Positions 8,069 through 16,928 of a DNA stretch of 60,339 nucleotides are shown here, one piece after another. Under the pieces are notes generated by a model, which saw only the letters and a program-made list of their open reading frames with translations, had not been told where the DNA came from and searched no databases. The DNA is taken from NCBI RefSeq assembly GCF_030382115.1, contig NZ_JAUDRJ010000003.1, positions 6,561,867 through 6,622,205 on the forward strand. The letters run 5' to 3'. Both the position numbers and the translations under genes were made by a program. The number at the start of each line of letters is the position of its first letter. Position 1 is the first letter of the stretch. This DNA comes from Nostoc sp. GT001. Lineage in GTDB: Bacteria; Cyanobacteriota; Cyanobacteriia; Cyanobacteriales; Nostocaceae.

Positions 8069-9061
8069 TTATTTCCTCCGAACTGGCTCAATTCTATATT
8101 TAGCTTTAATCAATTCAGGCAATTCTATCAAAAGTTTTTTCACTCTAGCTTGAATATATTTAGGATTTTTAGGTACACGTTTAGCTATATATCTTAATAA
8201 AGCAATCTGATAGCCAAACTTATATTGCATTGCGGAAAATATATTGGAATTGATCTGGTTAGTGGAACCTTTGTCTAGGTTTTTTAACTTTGTTACTTCA
8301 CGATGATATATGGGATGCTCTCCCCAAACGCAGGCAAAGTGTACAAGAGCAGGAGACACCACCTGATTATATTTTTGAAAAGTAGATTTACCTTTAATAG
8401 CATCTATATTAAAAGAACCACGAAGACCTATAGGTGTTCGCATCATCTGACCATTATCTTCAAACATACTTTGATTGTGTAGCATCATAGCTAGACCAAA
8501 AATACGTTCATCATTAGGTCCATCACCACGAAATTCGCTAATACCTAGCTTTTCCCAATCCTTTGCCAATTCTAGTGCTGTTTCAAAAAAGGCTTTAGCA
8601 GTATCGTTTTTTTCAAAATAATAGAGACCTCCATTAAATCTAGGTAACTTTTTCAGATGAAACCGTTTGAGTGTGTCATTTACATCAATGAATGTATCTT
8701 TATCACCTACTTGAAGATATACATTACCTGCCACACTAAAACTTCTACCTTTAAAATCATCAAAAATAAAGTTAATATCCCTCACTGCTATGCAATCACT
8801 ATCAATACAAAGTGTATATTCAAATGGAGAATAGTCATAGAGGTGAAACTTTTGCTTTACGTTAGAACCATATTCCTTTTTAATATTTATAATGTAATCA
8901 TAAAGCTCTAGTAAATCTTTATCATTTTCACGATCGGTAACAATAGCACGTGGAACATTTGGTGAATGAAGCCGTAGAGAACGTGCTAATGACTTTGCCA
9001 TTTCTAGATAATAGGATTCTCCGTAAGCATAGGTGATAATGCCACGTTGTGAAATAAACAT
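8069..9061 (-). CDS. GT-A-fold glycosyltransferase-like protein
   Basis: This 330-residue protein begins with an open sheet strand and nucleotide-sugar-like region (GIITYAYGESYYLEMAKSLA, about 7-26). At about residues 89-97 it has the acidic motif CIDSDCIAV. A D-x-D of this sort binds the metal and nucleotide sugar in GT-A enzymes such as GT8. RFNGGLYYFEK (about 140-150) and the GDGPNDERIFG block (about 181-191) resemble acceptor and metal-binding parts of such enzymes. The C-terminus is basic and helical. The gene is isolated and AT-rich (19 of 60 bases are G or C at 8641-8700), unlike its neighbours, which hints at transfer. The acceptor is unknown; a surface polysaccharide is likely. Confidence 0.65.
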   Translation of the reverse strand: MFISQRGIITYAYGESYYLEMAKSLARSLRLHSPNVPRAIVTDRENDKDLLELYDYIINIKKEYGSNVKQKFHLYDYSPFEYTLCIDSDCIAVRDINFIFDDFKGRSFSVAGNVYLQVGDKDTFIDVNDTLKRFHLKKLPRFNGGLYYFEKNDTAKAFFETALELAKDWEKLGISEFRGDGPNDERIFGLAMMLHNQSMFEDNGQMMRTPIGLRGSFNIDAIKGKSTFQKYNQVVSPALVHFACVWGEHPIYHREVTKLKNLDKGSTNQINSNIFSAMQYKFGYQIALLRYIAKRVPKNPKYIQARVKKLLIELPELIKAKYRIEPVRRK

Positions 9062-9641
9062 TATTTTTATTAATTAACAGTATCTAAGCTTTCGTTTTCT
9101 AATCGCATTCTACCTTACACGCCAAAGTGTAGATATCTACTAATATCAATTAAGCTTAAATTCTGTGTAAAGTGTCCGTAAAGTATAGTCTAAATTTTAT
9201 TGAACCTGTTGAAACCAACCTGATTGATTGCTTTTAGAATAATATTTTAAAAGTACAGATAGGTTAAAACAAAAAGAGATGCGTGCAGCAAAAAACAACA
9301 CAGATATCGGATTTTATATTCATCCAATCCTAATTAAATGTAGAAAATGGATTTCTATTACATCTATTAACTTGATAGATATTGAAATCAGTGCCAGAAC
9401 ATAAGTAGGTCGGCGGCAATAAACAGACCATATTGGTGAGAGAATACATAATCAGGTTAAAACCCATCCATTTTGGGGCGCGGATCGAGGAATCAGGATG
9501 TGGCTAGATTAATTCCTAAAATATTAAATTTAAGCGATGGTGAGTCATCGAGCGTCAGGGGTGGTTTATTTCCACCATGCTGTACTAGTTGATTGTTCAC
9601 CTATTAAGAGATACTAAAAGCAGATACATAGGCAAGAAAAT
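9062..9641. other. 580-bp intergenic region with tandem hairpins before the aminotransferase
   Basis: No gene is visible. GTAGATATCTAC (about 9129-9140) is a 12-bp palindrome, but its half-site spacing does not fit NtcA. Near the downstream gene, CGATG (9535-9539)/CATCG (9546-9550) and GGTGG (9560-9564)/CCACC (9572-9576) form two adjacent small stem-loops, ending 66 nt before the ATG at 9642. They could form a leader structure. Confidence 0.35.
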
Positions 9642-10811
9642 ATGGAATCCCTAACCTCTCGTATGCAGGCGGTACAATCGCCAATTATTCCTGTGGTTGG
9701 GGAACTGATTAAAAACTCTCCTGGAACCATCTCTCTAGGACAAGGTGTTGTTTCTTACAACCCACCACGTGAAGCCATAGAATTTTTAGCCAAATTCTTA
9801 GCCGAACCAGCCAATAATTTATACAAATCAGTTGAGGGAATTCCCCCTTTACTGACAGCACTTGCGGGAAAATTGCAAGCCTTCAACGGGATTGAAATCA
9901 ACGGGGAAAACTGCATCGTTGTCACAGCAGGGAGCAATATGGGATTTATGAATACCATTCTTGCTATCACTAACCCAGGCGACGAAATTATTCTGAATAC
10001 GCCCTACTATTTCAACCACGAAATGGCGATCGCAATGGCTGGTTGTGGTGCGGTATTAGTGGCGACGGATGAAAATTACCAACTACGCCCAGAAGCGATC
10101 GCTCAAGCAATTACTCCTAAAACACGGGCTGTGGTGACGATTTCACCAAATAATCCCACTGGAGTTGTCTATTCTGAAGCCGCATTGCGCCAAGTAAATC
10201 AAATTTGTGCTGCTCACAGTATTTACCACATCAGCGATGAAGCTTATGAATACTTTACATATAACGGTGTAAAACACGTTTCACCTGGCTCATTTGGTAA
10301 TAGCAGCGAGTACACCATTTCTCTGTATAGCTTTTCTAAAGCATACGGTTTTGCAAGTTGGCGCATTGGCTACATGGTGATTCCCCAACACTTACTTGTT
10401 GCCGTTAAAAAAGTCCAGGATACAATTTTGATTTGCCCGCCAGTCATTTCTCAATATGCAGCTTTAGGGGCATTGCAGGCAAAAAAGGATTATTTGAAGA
10501 GTCATATAGGAGCCATTGCTCAAGTACGCCAACTAGTATTAGACTCCCTTAATCGTCTACAAGGCTTATGTAGTATTATTCCTGCCAATGGTGCGTTCTA
10601 TTTTTTCCTCAAAGTTCATACCCAGATGGATGCTTTTGAGTTAGTCAAACAACTGATCCAGGAACATAAAGTAGCAGTTATTCCAGGTACAACCTTTGGC
10701 ATAAATGACGGATGCTATCTACGTGTCGCCTATGGGGCGCTGCAAAAAGAGACAGCAAAAGAAGGTATAGAAAGATTAGTACAAGGTTTGGAAACTATAC
10801 TTAGGAGTTAG
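9642..10811 (+). CDS. PLP-dependent class I/II aminotransferase
   Basis: This 389-residue protein is a fold-type I aminotransferase of the aspartate/aromatic type. Landmarks are SLGQGVVSYNPP (31-42), the PLP-phosphate region TAGSNMGF (95-102), SPNNPTG (169-175), ISDEAYEYF (197-205, with the pyridine-contacting Asp199), and SFSKAYGFASWRIGYM (230-245), where Lys233 should form the Schiff base. The carboxylate-binding Arg is in YLRVAYG near 363. Length and motifs are complete. It could be an aspartate, kynurenine or methionine-type aminotransferase; sequence alone does not choose. The next gene, yjbQ-like, follows after 84 nt on the same strand. Confidence 0.9.
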   Translation: MESLTSRMQAVQSPIIPVVGELIKNSPGTISLGQGVVSYNPPREAIEFLAKFLAEPANNLYKSVEGIPPLLTALAGKLQAFNGIEINGENCIVVTAGSNMGFMNTILAITNPGDEIILNTPYYFNHEMAIAMAGCGAVLVATDENYQLRPEAIAQAITPKTRAVVTISPNNPTGVVYSEAALRQVNQICAAHSIYHISDEAYEYFTYNGVKHVSPGSFGNSSEYTISLYSFSKAYGFASWRIGYMVIPQHLLVAVKKVQDTILICPPVISQYAALGALQAKKDYLKSHIGAIAQVRQLVLDSLNRLQGLCSIIPANGAFYFFLKVHTQMDAFELVKQLIQEHKVAVIPGTTFGINDGCYLRVAYGALQKETAKEGIERLVQGLETILRS

Positions 10812-10895
10812 AAGTCATTCAATTCCTGTCTCACTTCGGCTACGCTCAGTAACCACCTGCCTCCTGCCTGCAATCCTAAATATAAAATTCAACAG

Positions 10896-11333
10896 ATGCC
10901 AATTATTCATAAGTTAATTGAAATTGAAACTGAGCCAAAAATTAATATTCATCATATCACCTCACAAATTCAAGATTTTATTGCCTCAACATCAATTAAA
11001 AATGGACAAGTTTTAGTATTTTCTCAACACACGACAACAGCGTTATCTATCAACGAAAATGAAGTCAGATTATTAGAAGATATAAAAGTGTTCTTGCAAA
11101 AATTAGCACCAGAATCAAACCGCTATTTGCATAATGATTTGCATTTAAGAGATGTCCCGGAAGATGAACCGATTAATGCTCACTCTCATTTAATGGCAAT
11201 AATGCTGAACACTAGTGAGATAATTCCCATTGTGGATGGGAAATTAGCTTTGGGAACCTGGCAATCTGTGTTGTTTTTTGAGTTGGATGGCCCGCGTAAA
11301 AGAACAGTATTTGTACAAATTTCTGGCGAATAA
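10896..11333 (+). CDS. YjbQ/UPF0047 family protein
   Basis: This 145-residue protein matches UPF0047 over its full length (the family is about 130-145 residues). Signatures are QHTTTALSINENE (44-56), HLRDVPEDEPINAHSHL (about 83-99) and GTWQSVLFFELDGPRKR (119-135). The conserved His and acidic residues of these motifs are intact. E. coli YjbQ has weak thiamine-phosphate synthase activity and the family is annotated as secondary thiamine-phosphate synthase, but its physiological role is not settled. No Shine-Dalgarno sequence is evident before the ATG. It may form a short operon with the aminotransferase. Confidence 0.9.
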   Translation: MPIIHKLIEIETEPKINIHHITSQIQDFIASTSIKNGQVLVFSQHTTTALSINENEVRLLEDIKVFLQKLAPESNRYLHNDLHLRDVPEDEPINAHSHLMAIMLNTSEIIPIVDGKLALGTWQSVLFFELDGPRKRTVFVQISGE

Positions 11334-11516
11334 TGCAATTTCAAACCTGCAATCCTCTCAGAACAACCTAAATCTGAGAGAATTACGAACACGACTAATA
11401 AGTACATCAGTTGAACTTACCTACAGCAATTAAAAACCTGAAAGAATGTTTTCCAGCATCACCTTCCTCTCCACAAACCAGGACTTTCGTTGTGTCAAAG
11501 GCAGAGGCCATTAGTT

Positions 11517-12569
11517 ATGAAAAATAACGATAATTTTGTATTACGTAATACTTGGTACTATGCTCTGCCTAGCGATCAAATCAAGCCAGGTATGATGATC
11601 AGCCGCATTTTCTTAGGAGAACCGGTGCTGTTAGTTCGTAGCCAGGATGGCAAAGTGTCTGCGATGACGGACATTTGCCCCCATCGTGGTGTGCCCTTGA
11701 GTTGTGGGAGATTCAATGGGCAAGAAGTTGAATGCTGTTACCACGGTTGGCGCTTTAACTCCGCTGGGCGCTGTACTGCGATACCTTCTCTTGTAGAGGA
11801 ACAGCAAATGGATTTGAGTCGGTTCGACGTGCAGTCATACACAATCCGCGAAGCCCAAGGGAATATCTGGATATATATGCCCGATCCCGATAACCCTCAA
11901 CCTGCATCTGAGATGGAAATTCCGGTAATACCAGGCTTTGGCGATCGTTCTCACCAGTTCGTAGAGGTGGTAAAATTCCCTTGTTTTATAGATCATGCAG
12001 TAGTAGGTCTGATGGACCCGGCTCATTCACCTTATGTTCATCGTGCTTGGTGGTGGCGAAATGAGCAATTACACGAAGAGGTAAAGCAATTTGATGCTTC
12101 GCCCTACGGCTTTACGATGCGACGACACCGATTACCAGCGAATGGGGGTCGGTTATACTGGCTGATTGGCGGTGGTGTCCCAGAAACGGAGATTTCCTTT
12201 CGTTTACCTGGAGTCAGAATCGAAGAAACCACCATTGGTAATAATCGAGTCGTTAATTTGACGGCAGTTACACCAATTTCAGACACAGAAACGGAGGTAA
12301 CTTTTGCTCTTTACTGGACACTTCCTTGGGTGGGATTTTTCAAGCCACTGTTACATGTGCTGGCGCGGACTTTCATTGGCCAAGACCGAACGGTTGTAGA
12401 AAAGCAGCAAATTGGTTTGAAATATAACCCTGTGCTACGGCTGATTAAAGACTCAGATATGCAGGCGCAGTGGTATTACCAGTTAAAGCGGGAGTATGCT
12501 CGATCTGTCGCTGAAAGACGAGAATTTGTCAATCCTGTCAAGGGTCAAATACTCCGCTGGCGTGCTTAA
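11517..12569 (+). CDS. Rieske non-heme iron oxygenase
   Basis: I start at the ATG at 11517 because GAGG lies 9 nt upstream; a TTG at 11490 is in frame but unsupported. The 350-residue product has a Rieske [2Fe-2S] site, CPHRG (Cys54, His56) and CCYHGW (Cys73, His76). A mononuclear-iron motif follows in MDPAHSPYVHRAWWW (about 166-180), which carries the Asp/His/His facial-triad pattern. The arrangement matches ring-hydroxylating or PaO-like oxygenases acting on hydrophobic rings. The electron donor is not encoded nearby. The substrate cannot be read from the sequence. It ends 1 nt from the convergent SDR gene. Confidence 0.88.
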   Translation: MKNNDNFVLRNTWYYALPSDQIKPGMMISRIFLGEPVLLVRSQDGKVSAMTDICPHRGVPLSCGRFNGQEVECCYHGWRFNSAGRCTAIPSLVEEQQMDLSRFDVQSYTIREAQGNIWIYMPDPDNPQPASEMEIPVIPGFGDRSHQFVEVVKFPCFIDHAVVGLMDPAHSPYVHRAWWWRNEQLHEEVKQFDASPYGFTMRRHRLPANGGRLYWLIGGGVPETEISFRLPGVRIEETTIGNNRVVNLTAVTPISDTETEVTFALYWTLPWVGFFKPLLHVLARTFIGQDRTVVEKQQIGLKYNPVLRLIKDSDMQAQWYYQLKREYARSVAERREFVNPVKGQILRWRA

Positions 12570-12570
12570 A

Positions 12571-13248
12571 TTACTCCAAAGTAAATTCGGCAAATTCTCT
12601 TTGTCCGAACAGCATATTTCGGTCTACGGCTGACAATATTTTATTATTAGCGCGTTGGCTATTTAAACTACGACCAACTAACTGCGCCACATCTGCACGA
12701 TTGATGCTACCAATAATGTGCGGATCTTCGGTTAAAACGCCATTACCCGTTGCTGGTTCTGACTTTAGTCCACCAGGACGGATAATTGTATAGGTGAGTC
12801 CACTGGCAATTAAGTGTTGTTCGGCTTTGTCTTTCTCAGCTAAAACTTTTCCCAGTACCTCTAAAACTTGGGGTGAGGCAGCAACAACACTATTGCCAGC
12901 ACCGATGGAAGATACAAGAATAAACTTTTGCACTCCAGCTTTAACTGCTGCATCGATCAGATTTCTATTACCAGGGTAATCTGGTCTTTCTACATCTGAT
13001 GGTAAACCGCCAATTGTACTGATAACGGTGTGAATAGGTGTATCTGTCAGCATTGCGCGTTCGACATCGCCAATATTCAAGGCATCTCCCTGAACTACTT
13101 CAATACCCATTGTTTCTAGTTCACTAGCAACTGCTGCTGTTCTCAGGAGTGCTTTGACTTTTAGCTGTTGCGCTGTGAGATATTGAGCAATTTCTCGACC
13201 AACACCGCGACTTGCTCCAGCTAAAAAAATATAAGATGCACTTGTCAT
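12571..13248 (-). CDS. Atypical SDR / NAD(P)-binding NmrA-like protein
   Basis: This 225-residue Rossmann protein has a dinucleotide-binding loop GASRGVGRE (10-18) and an NmrA-style Arg (LLRT, about 35-38). It also has GDALN (about 55-59), STIGG and a FILVSSIGAG strand (about 110-119). It lacks the classical YxxxK pair, as atypical SDRs do. Such proteins act as NAD(P)H-dependent reductases or redox sensors; cyanobacterial relatives are mostly uncharacterised. Its stop lies 1 nt from the stop of the convergent Rieske gene, so the transcripts must overlap. Confidence 0.85.
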   Translation of the reverse strand: MTSASYIFLAGASRGVGREIAQYLTAQQLKVKALLRTAAVASELETMGIEVVQGDALNIGDVERAMLTDTPIHTVISTIGGLPSDVERPDYPGNRNLIDAAVKAGVQKFILVSSIGAGNSVVAASPQVLEVLGKVLAEKDKAEQHLIASGLTYTIIRPGGLKSEPATGNGVLTEDPHIIGSINRADVAQLVGRSLNSQRANNKILSAVDRNMLFGQREFAEFTLE

Positions 13249-13269
13249 AATAAACTTAACTATTTACGC

Positions 13270-13398
13270 TCAATGGATTTTATCAGACAATTGCTCAAGT
13301 TCCTGAGATGCTTCTGGTTGGTGGCGAACATAAGCGTCAATAAGCTTACACTATAGCGCGCTGTTGTTAGCAATAACTCCATTGCAGGTTCCTCCCAT
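13270..13398 (-). pseudogene. Possible small-gene relic with one in-frame stop
   Basis: Read on the minus strand from an ATG at 13398, a 43-codon frame begins MGGTCNGVIANNSAL, meets one TAG, then continues as CKLIDAYVRHQPEASQELEQ and ends LSDKIH. The second part has the charged amphipathic look of a real short protein. A GGAGG-like sequence overlaps the start region. It sits directly upstream of the SDR gene on the same strand. The evidence is weak: composition and continuity only. Confidence 0.25.
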
Positions 13399-13569
13399 CA
13401 GTAGAAGTGGTAGCGAATCTGGTAAAATTCCAATCTAGCGATCGCAAATAACTGAGTAACTATAATTACAAAAATATATAAGATAGCAATTATACCTAAC
13501 CCAATGGTAGGAAGTATTTTAATCAGCAATTGTGTCAATCTAGCAAATAACTTTTCAATGGATTTACTT

Positions 13570-13965
13570 ATGGCTAAAAAATCTCAACTCAATGTAGAAC
13601 CATACCAAGATGTCAGATTATCTGCTACCACTAGAATTTGGGTAATTACAGTAGCCATTCTAGGAGTTTGCGTCCCACTATCAGCCGTTACTAGAAGCGG
13701 TGCTATTCTTCCTTTAGTTGCTATTGGTGGTGCAGCTGTTGGTACAGTTGCGGTTTGGCGTTCTGATGAGCAAAAATCCAAAACTAACTATTTGCAACAG
13801 CAGCAAATAGAACTGCTAGAACAAAGATTAGCGAATTTAGAAACAATTGTTAGCAGCGATGACTTGAACTTGCAAATGAAAATTAAACAGATCGAAGCAA
13901 GGGATACTTTTGGTGACTCTTCTGATGTAAGTACTACACCCAGACAACCAAAACGCAAAGGTTAA
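13570..13965 (+). CDS. Small membrane protein with C-terminal coiled coil
   Basis: Three in-frame ATGs exist (13504, 13558, 13570). I choose 13570, which gives MAKKSQLNVEPYQDVRLSAT and 131 residues; no ribosome site decides. Two hydrophobic helices (about residues 22-42 and 48-65) are followed by a coiled-coil heptad stretch (about 75-105: YLQQQQIELLEQRLANLET) and a Ser/Thr/Pro/Lys tail. It probably oligomerises through the coil on the cytoplasmic side. I do not recognise a named family. Confidence 0.65.
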   Translation: MAKKSQLNVEPYQDVRLSATTRIWVITVAILGVCVPLSAVTRSGAILPLVAIGGAAVGTVAVWRSDEQKSKTNYLQQQQIELLEQRLANLETIVSSDDLNLQMKIKQIEARDTFGDSSDVSTTPRQPKRKG

Positions 13966-14369
13966 AATAAGCCAATCTTCACCATTTATTTCGATTTCAG
14001 ATGATATTTCCTAGAATTATCTTTACTAGGTTATTTTTATGTAGCTATTTGCTGACTTAACTTACTGTAATCTTTTAAATCCGTCTCAAATTCAACTTTC
14101 CTTTACAGTTAGAAGTGTTTCTAGGGAAACAGTATCTCGTTATCCATCTCCGTTAGAATTGACTGATATCATCTAATTCTATATACTTCAACGCATCAGT
14201 TCATGAAATGTCTAAGTGCTATCCATCTATCTCTTTCACGGAAACATTTGTCAATGGCTGTGTTTTATTAGACTGTTAATATTACTGAATTTTTAATTAA
14301 CTAAGGTTATAAACTTGAGTAATTGCATTTGTATAGCTTACCGTAGGTATGCAATAGTTTGCCGCAGGA
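13966..14369. other. 404-bp intergenic region, little visible
   Basis: The region is AT-rich, with no gene or strong terminator. Next to the downstream start, an imperfect direct duplication of about 20 nt (TTACCGTAGGTATGCAAT and TTTGCCGCAGGAATGCAG, about 14338-14376) overlaps the ribosome site and first codons of the WD40 gene. Confidence 0.35.
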
Positions 14370-16139
14370 ATGCAGATGGATTGGATTAGCTTACTCAAAG
14401 CTCAACAAACTGACTTTCTTCAACGTGTGAAAAAACCTAAAACTTACGACTTATCTTTGCTGGAAAGTCAAGTTAAAGGTTGTCACACTGAAGTTATAGC
14501 CTTTTGGGGCGAGCCATTGGCTAGACTCCAAGAACTTTCTCGCCAGCAAGCAGAAGTTCTCGCCAAAAATCCGCCGCCAACCCCGCCGGAATATCCTGAG
14601 CCTCCTGACTGGACGATACCTTTTCCCAAATACTTCCAACAACAAGCCCAAGATTATCTTTTGCGGGAGCATATTGTTGACAGGGTGATAACTGAACGCT
14701 TGGGCAAGTTAGTAAAAAAGGTGTCACAAGATACTTTGCAAAACATGATTTTAGATGATGAGGGAAATTTGTGTGGCGAAAGTAAATTTCCTTATATACT
14801 CAAAGATCATCCTCAGATAAGTGTTCAAGTTTACGTTGCTGATGGAGAAAGTTTTAATGGTATTAAGAAAGACAAAATTAGGTGGTCTGTTACTCAAGAA
14901 GATTTAAAAAATCACCAAGTATTAATTTTTCTGTGTTTATTTTATCCATCTACAGGTAATTTAGGTTACGAGAAGCAAAGCGTAATAACAGGTTTTTTAC
15001 CTACAAATCAACTTGAATTTCCTGAACCAAAACTGTATGTCACTCCGAGTAATTTGTTATATGCAGGGGGGTTAAGTTGGTATTTAGAATCACTTATGGG
15101 TAAAAAAGACACGTCGCCAGTAATTAATGAGAGAGCGATCGCACATACAATACAGACTCTACCATCAGAACATTGTCTCAAGGCTATAGTCGGTGACTGG
15201 GAATGCTGGCAGACTTTGCAAGGACACACCAGAGGCATTAATTGCCTAGCTTTCAGTTCTGGGTGCAATAATGGCAAAGCCTTACCCATATTGGCGAGTG
15301 GTAGTCGTGGAGAAACTAAACTCTGGGATTTAAGCAAGGGTGAATTAATAGAGACATTATCAGAATATCCTTGGGTAATATCTGGGCTGGTGGATGAAGT
15401 GAATTCCCTAGCTTTTAGTTCAGATGGACAGACTTTAGTCAGTTGCGGTGCAGATTCGACAATTAAGCTTTGGCACGTAGGTGCTTTAGACTTGATAGAT
15501 ATTTTGCACAAACACAATGGGGTAGTGCGGTGTGCTGCTTTCACCCCAGATGGCAGAATGTTAGCGACGGGTGGAGATGATAGAAAAATTCTATTTTGGG
15601 ATTTGATGCATCGTCAGGTTGCGATCGCACTTTCTTTAGATGATACAGCGGCTCATTCCCTAGTTTTAAGTCGAGACGGCGAAACTCTAGTTACAGGTAG
15701 CTACCGCAAAATCAAAGTTTGGCGCACTTCACCCCAAACGGGAATCAAAAGTTTAAAAGATGCACAACCACTACACACCCTCATGGGTCATTCTCACATC
15801 GTTTGTTCCTTAGCAATCAGTGCAGATGGTAAACTGCTCGTGAGTGGTAGTTGGGATCAAACGATTAAAGTTTGGCAATTGGAGACTGGGGAATTACTTC
15901 ATACCCTTAAAGGACATCGAGATAGGGTATATGCGATCGCTTTAAGTCCCGATGGAAAAATTATCGCCAGCGGTAGTGCTGATAAAACTATCAAGTTGTG
16001 GCATTTACCAACCGGGGAATTGCTGGGTACATTTACAGGTCATGGGAATATAGTCACAGCATTAGCCTTCACAGCTTCCGGTGAAATGTTAGTCAGCGGT
16101 AGTTTGGATAAGACAATTAAAATTTGGCAACGCAGTTAA
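14370..16139 (+). CDS. WD40-repeat protein with a distinct N-terminal region
   Basis: The 589-residue protein has an N-terminal half of about 280 residues without recognisable repeats. That half has a Pro-rich segment (PPPTPPEYPEPPDW, about 66-80) and then a mixed domain. Seven WD40 blades follow from about residue 283. The clearest are those starting LQGHTRGINCLAF, HNGVVRCAAF, LMGHSHIVCSLAI, LKGHRDRVYAIAL and FTGHGNIVTALAF, each closing with a (K)(L/V/I)W dipeptide. Seven blades make one closed propeller for protein binding. Either of two near ATGs (14370, 14376) could start it; GCAGGA precedes them. Its partner is unknown, and it is 789 nt from the transporter genes downstream. Confidence 0.85.
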   Translation: MQMDWISLLKAQQTDFLQRVKKPKTYDLSLLESQVKGCHTEVIAFWGEPLARLQELSRQQAEVLAKNPPPTPPEYPEPPDWTIPFPKYFQQQAQDYLLREHIVDRVITERLGKLVKKVSQDTLQNMILDDEGNLCGESKFPYILKDHPQISVQVYVADGESFNGIKKDKIRWSVTQEDLKNHQVLIFLCLFYPSTGNLGYEKQSVITGFLPTNQLEFPEPKLYVTPSNLLYAGGLSWYLESLMGKKDTSPVINERAIAHTIQTLPSEHCLKAIVGDWECWQTLQGHTRGINCLAFSSGCNNGKALPILASGSRGETKLWDLSKGELIETLSEYPWVISGLVDEVNSLAFSSDGQTLVSCGADSTIKLWHVGALDLIDILHKHNGVVRCAAFTPDGRMLATGGDDRKILFWDLMHRQVAIALSLDDTAAHSLVLSRDGETLVTGSYRKIKVWRTSPQTGIKSLKDAQPLHTLMGHSHIVCSLAISADGKLLVSGSWDQTIKVWQLETGELLHTLKGHRDRVYAIALSPDGKIIASGSADKTIKLWHLPTGELLGTFTGHGNIVTALAFTASGEMLVSGSLDKTIKIWQRS

Positions 16140-16928
16140 ATCATGACACTCTCTACGTAGTTTGCTGCTTTACAGGAGTACAATGACTCGCTAACGTAAC
16201 TCGTAATTGTCGAGTCTTTGAGACTCGTGGACAACAAACTTTAAAAACTCTCCTGCTCAAGCCGTATTATATCATGTCAGCATAATTAGTTATGCTAACC
16301 ACAGTCATTGCACCCCACACGCCAGATGCTCCACTTGGGGAGACCCCATCGCCCTTGGCGTCTCCCCTTGGGAGAAGACCGCACTGGCTCCCCTTAATCC
16401 CCTCCCTGCTTGCGGGGAGGGGAGACAAAGCGTAGCTTTGGCGGGGGTGGGGTTCTTCGGGTTTAATAAGCAATCAAGCGGACATGATATTAGGCCTGAA
16501 ATGTCAGTTGCTATCAGCAACTAACAAACGACTAAAGGAAATTCGCCTATTATTTCTTGCTTTACTATCCGACTGTTTATTTTGTGATGAAAATTAATAA
16601 ATCGTTACTCTAGTAGCAGCTACTCGTCGCTTAGGCAAAATTAAAAAATTAAAAACCTTTATTTTCTCAGTTCTCGACCTCTCATTAGATGGTAGGTTGA
16701 TTTTTATATATAAATAATATAATCCAAGGAAAACAACAGATAGCAGCTTTCAGATAAATAGACCACGTCCTACGGGGACAATGTTGCTGTGCCAATACCA
16801 TAAATGTGGTTCAAATAAATCAAAACTGCATTTTCTTCTTTTCTCGGATCAGAGCATCTTTCATTCTCCGCGTCTTCTTCCCAGTACCCAATTCACTTTC
16901 ACCCGCATACAAATTGGGATGGTCTTCG
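16140..16928. other. Intergenic region with hairpin repeats upstream of the export module
   Basis: CGAGTCT (16211-16217) and AGACTCG (16221-16227) form a perfect short hairpin without a T-run. From about 16320 to 16465 lies a GC-rich dispersed repeat with nested palindromes (CCTCCCTGCTTGCGGGGAGG and the GGGGTGGGGTTCTTCGGG tail). 16540-16800 is AT-rich and is the likely promoter region. An in-frame GTG at 16806 would extend the adaptor by 41 residues, but that stretch does not look conserved. Confidence 0.5.

Noticed and set aside
9129..9140. NtcA binding site at GTAGATATCTAC
   Set aside because: The half-sites are 6 nt apart, not the 8 required for GTA-N8-TAC.
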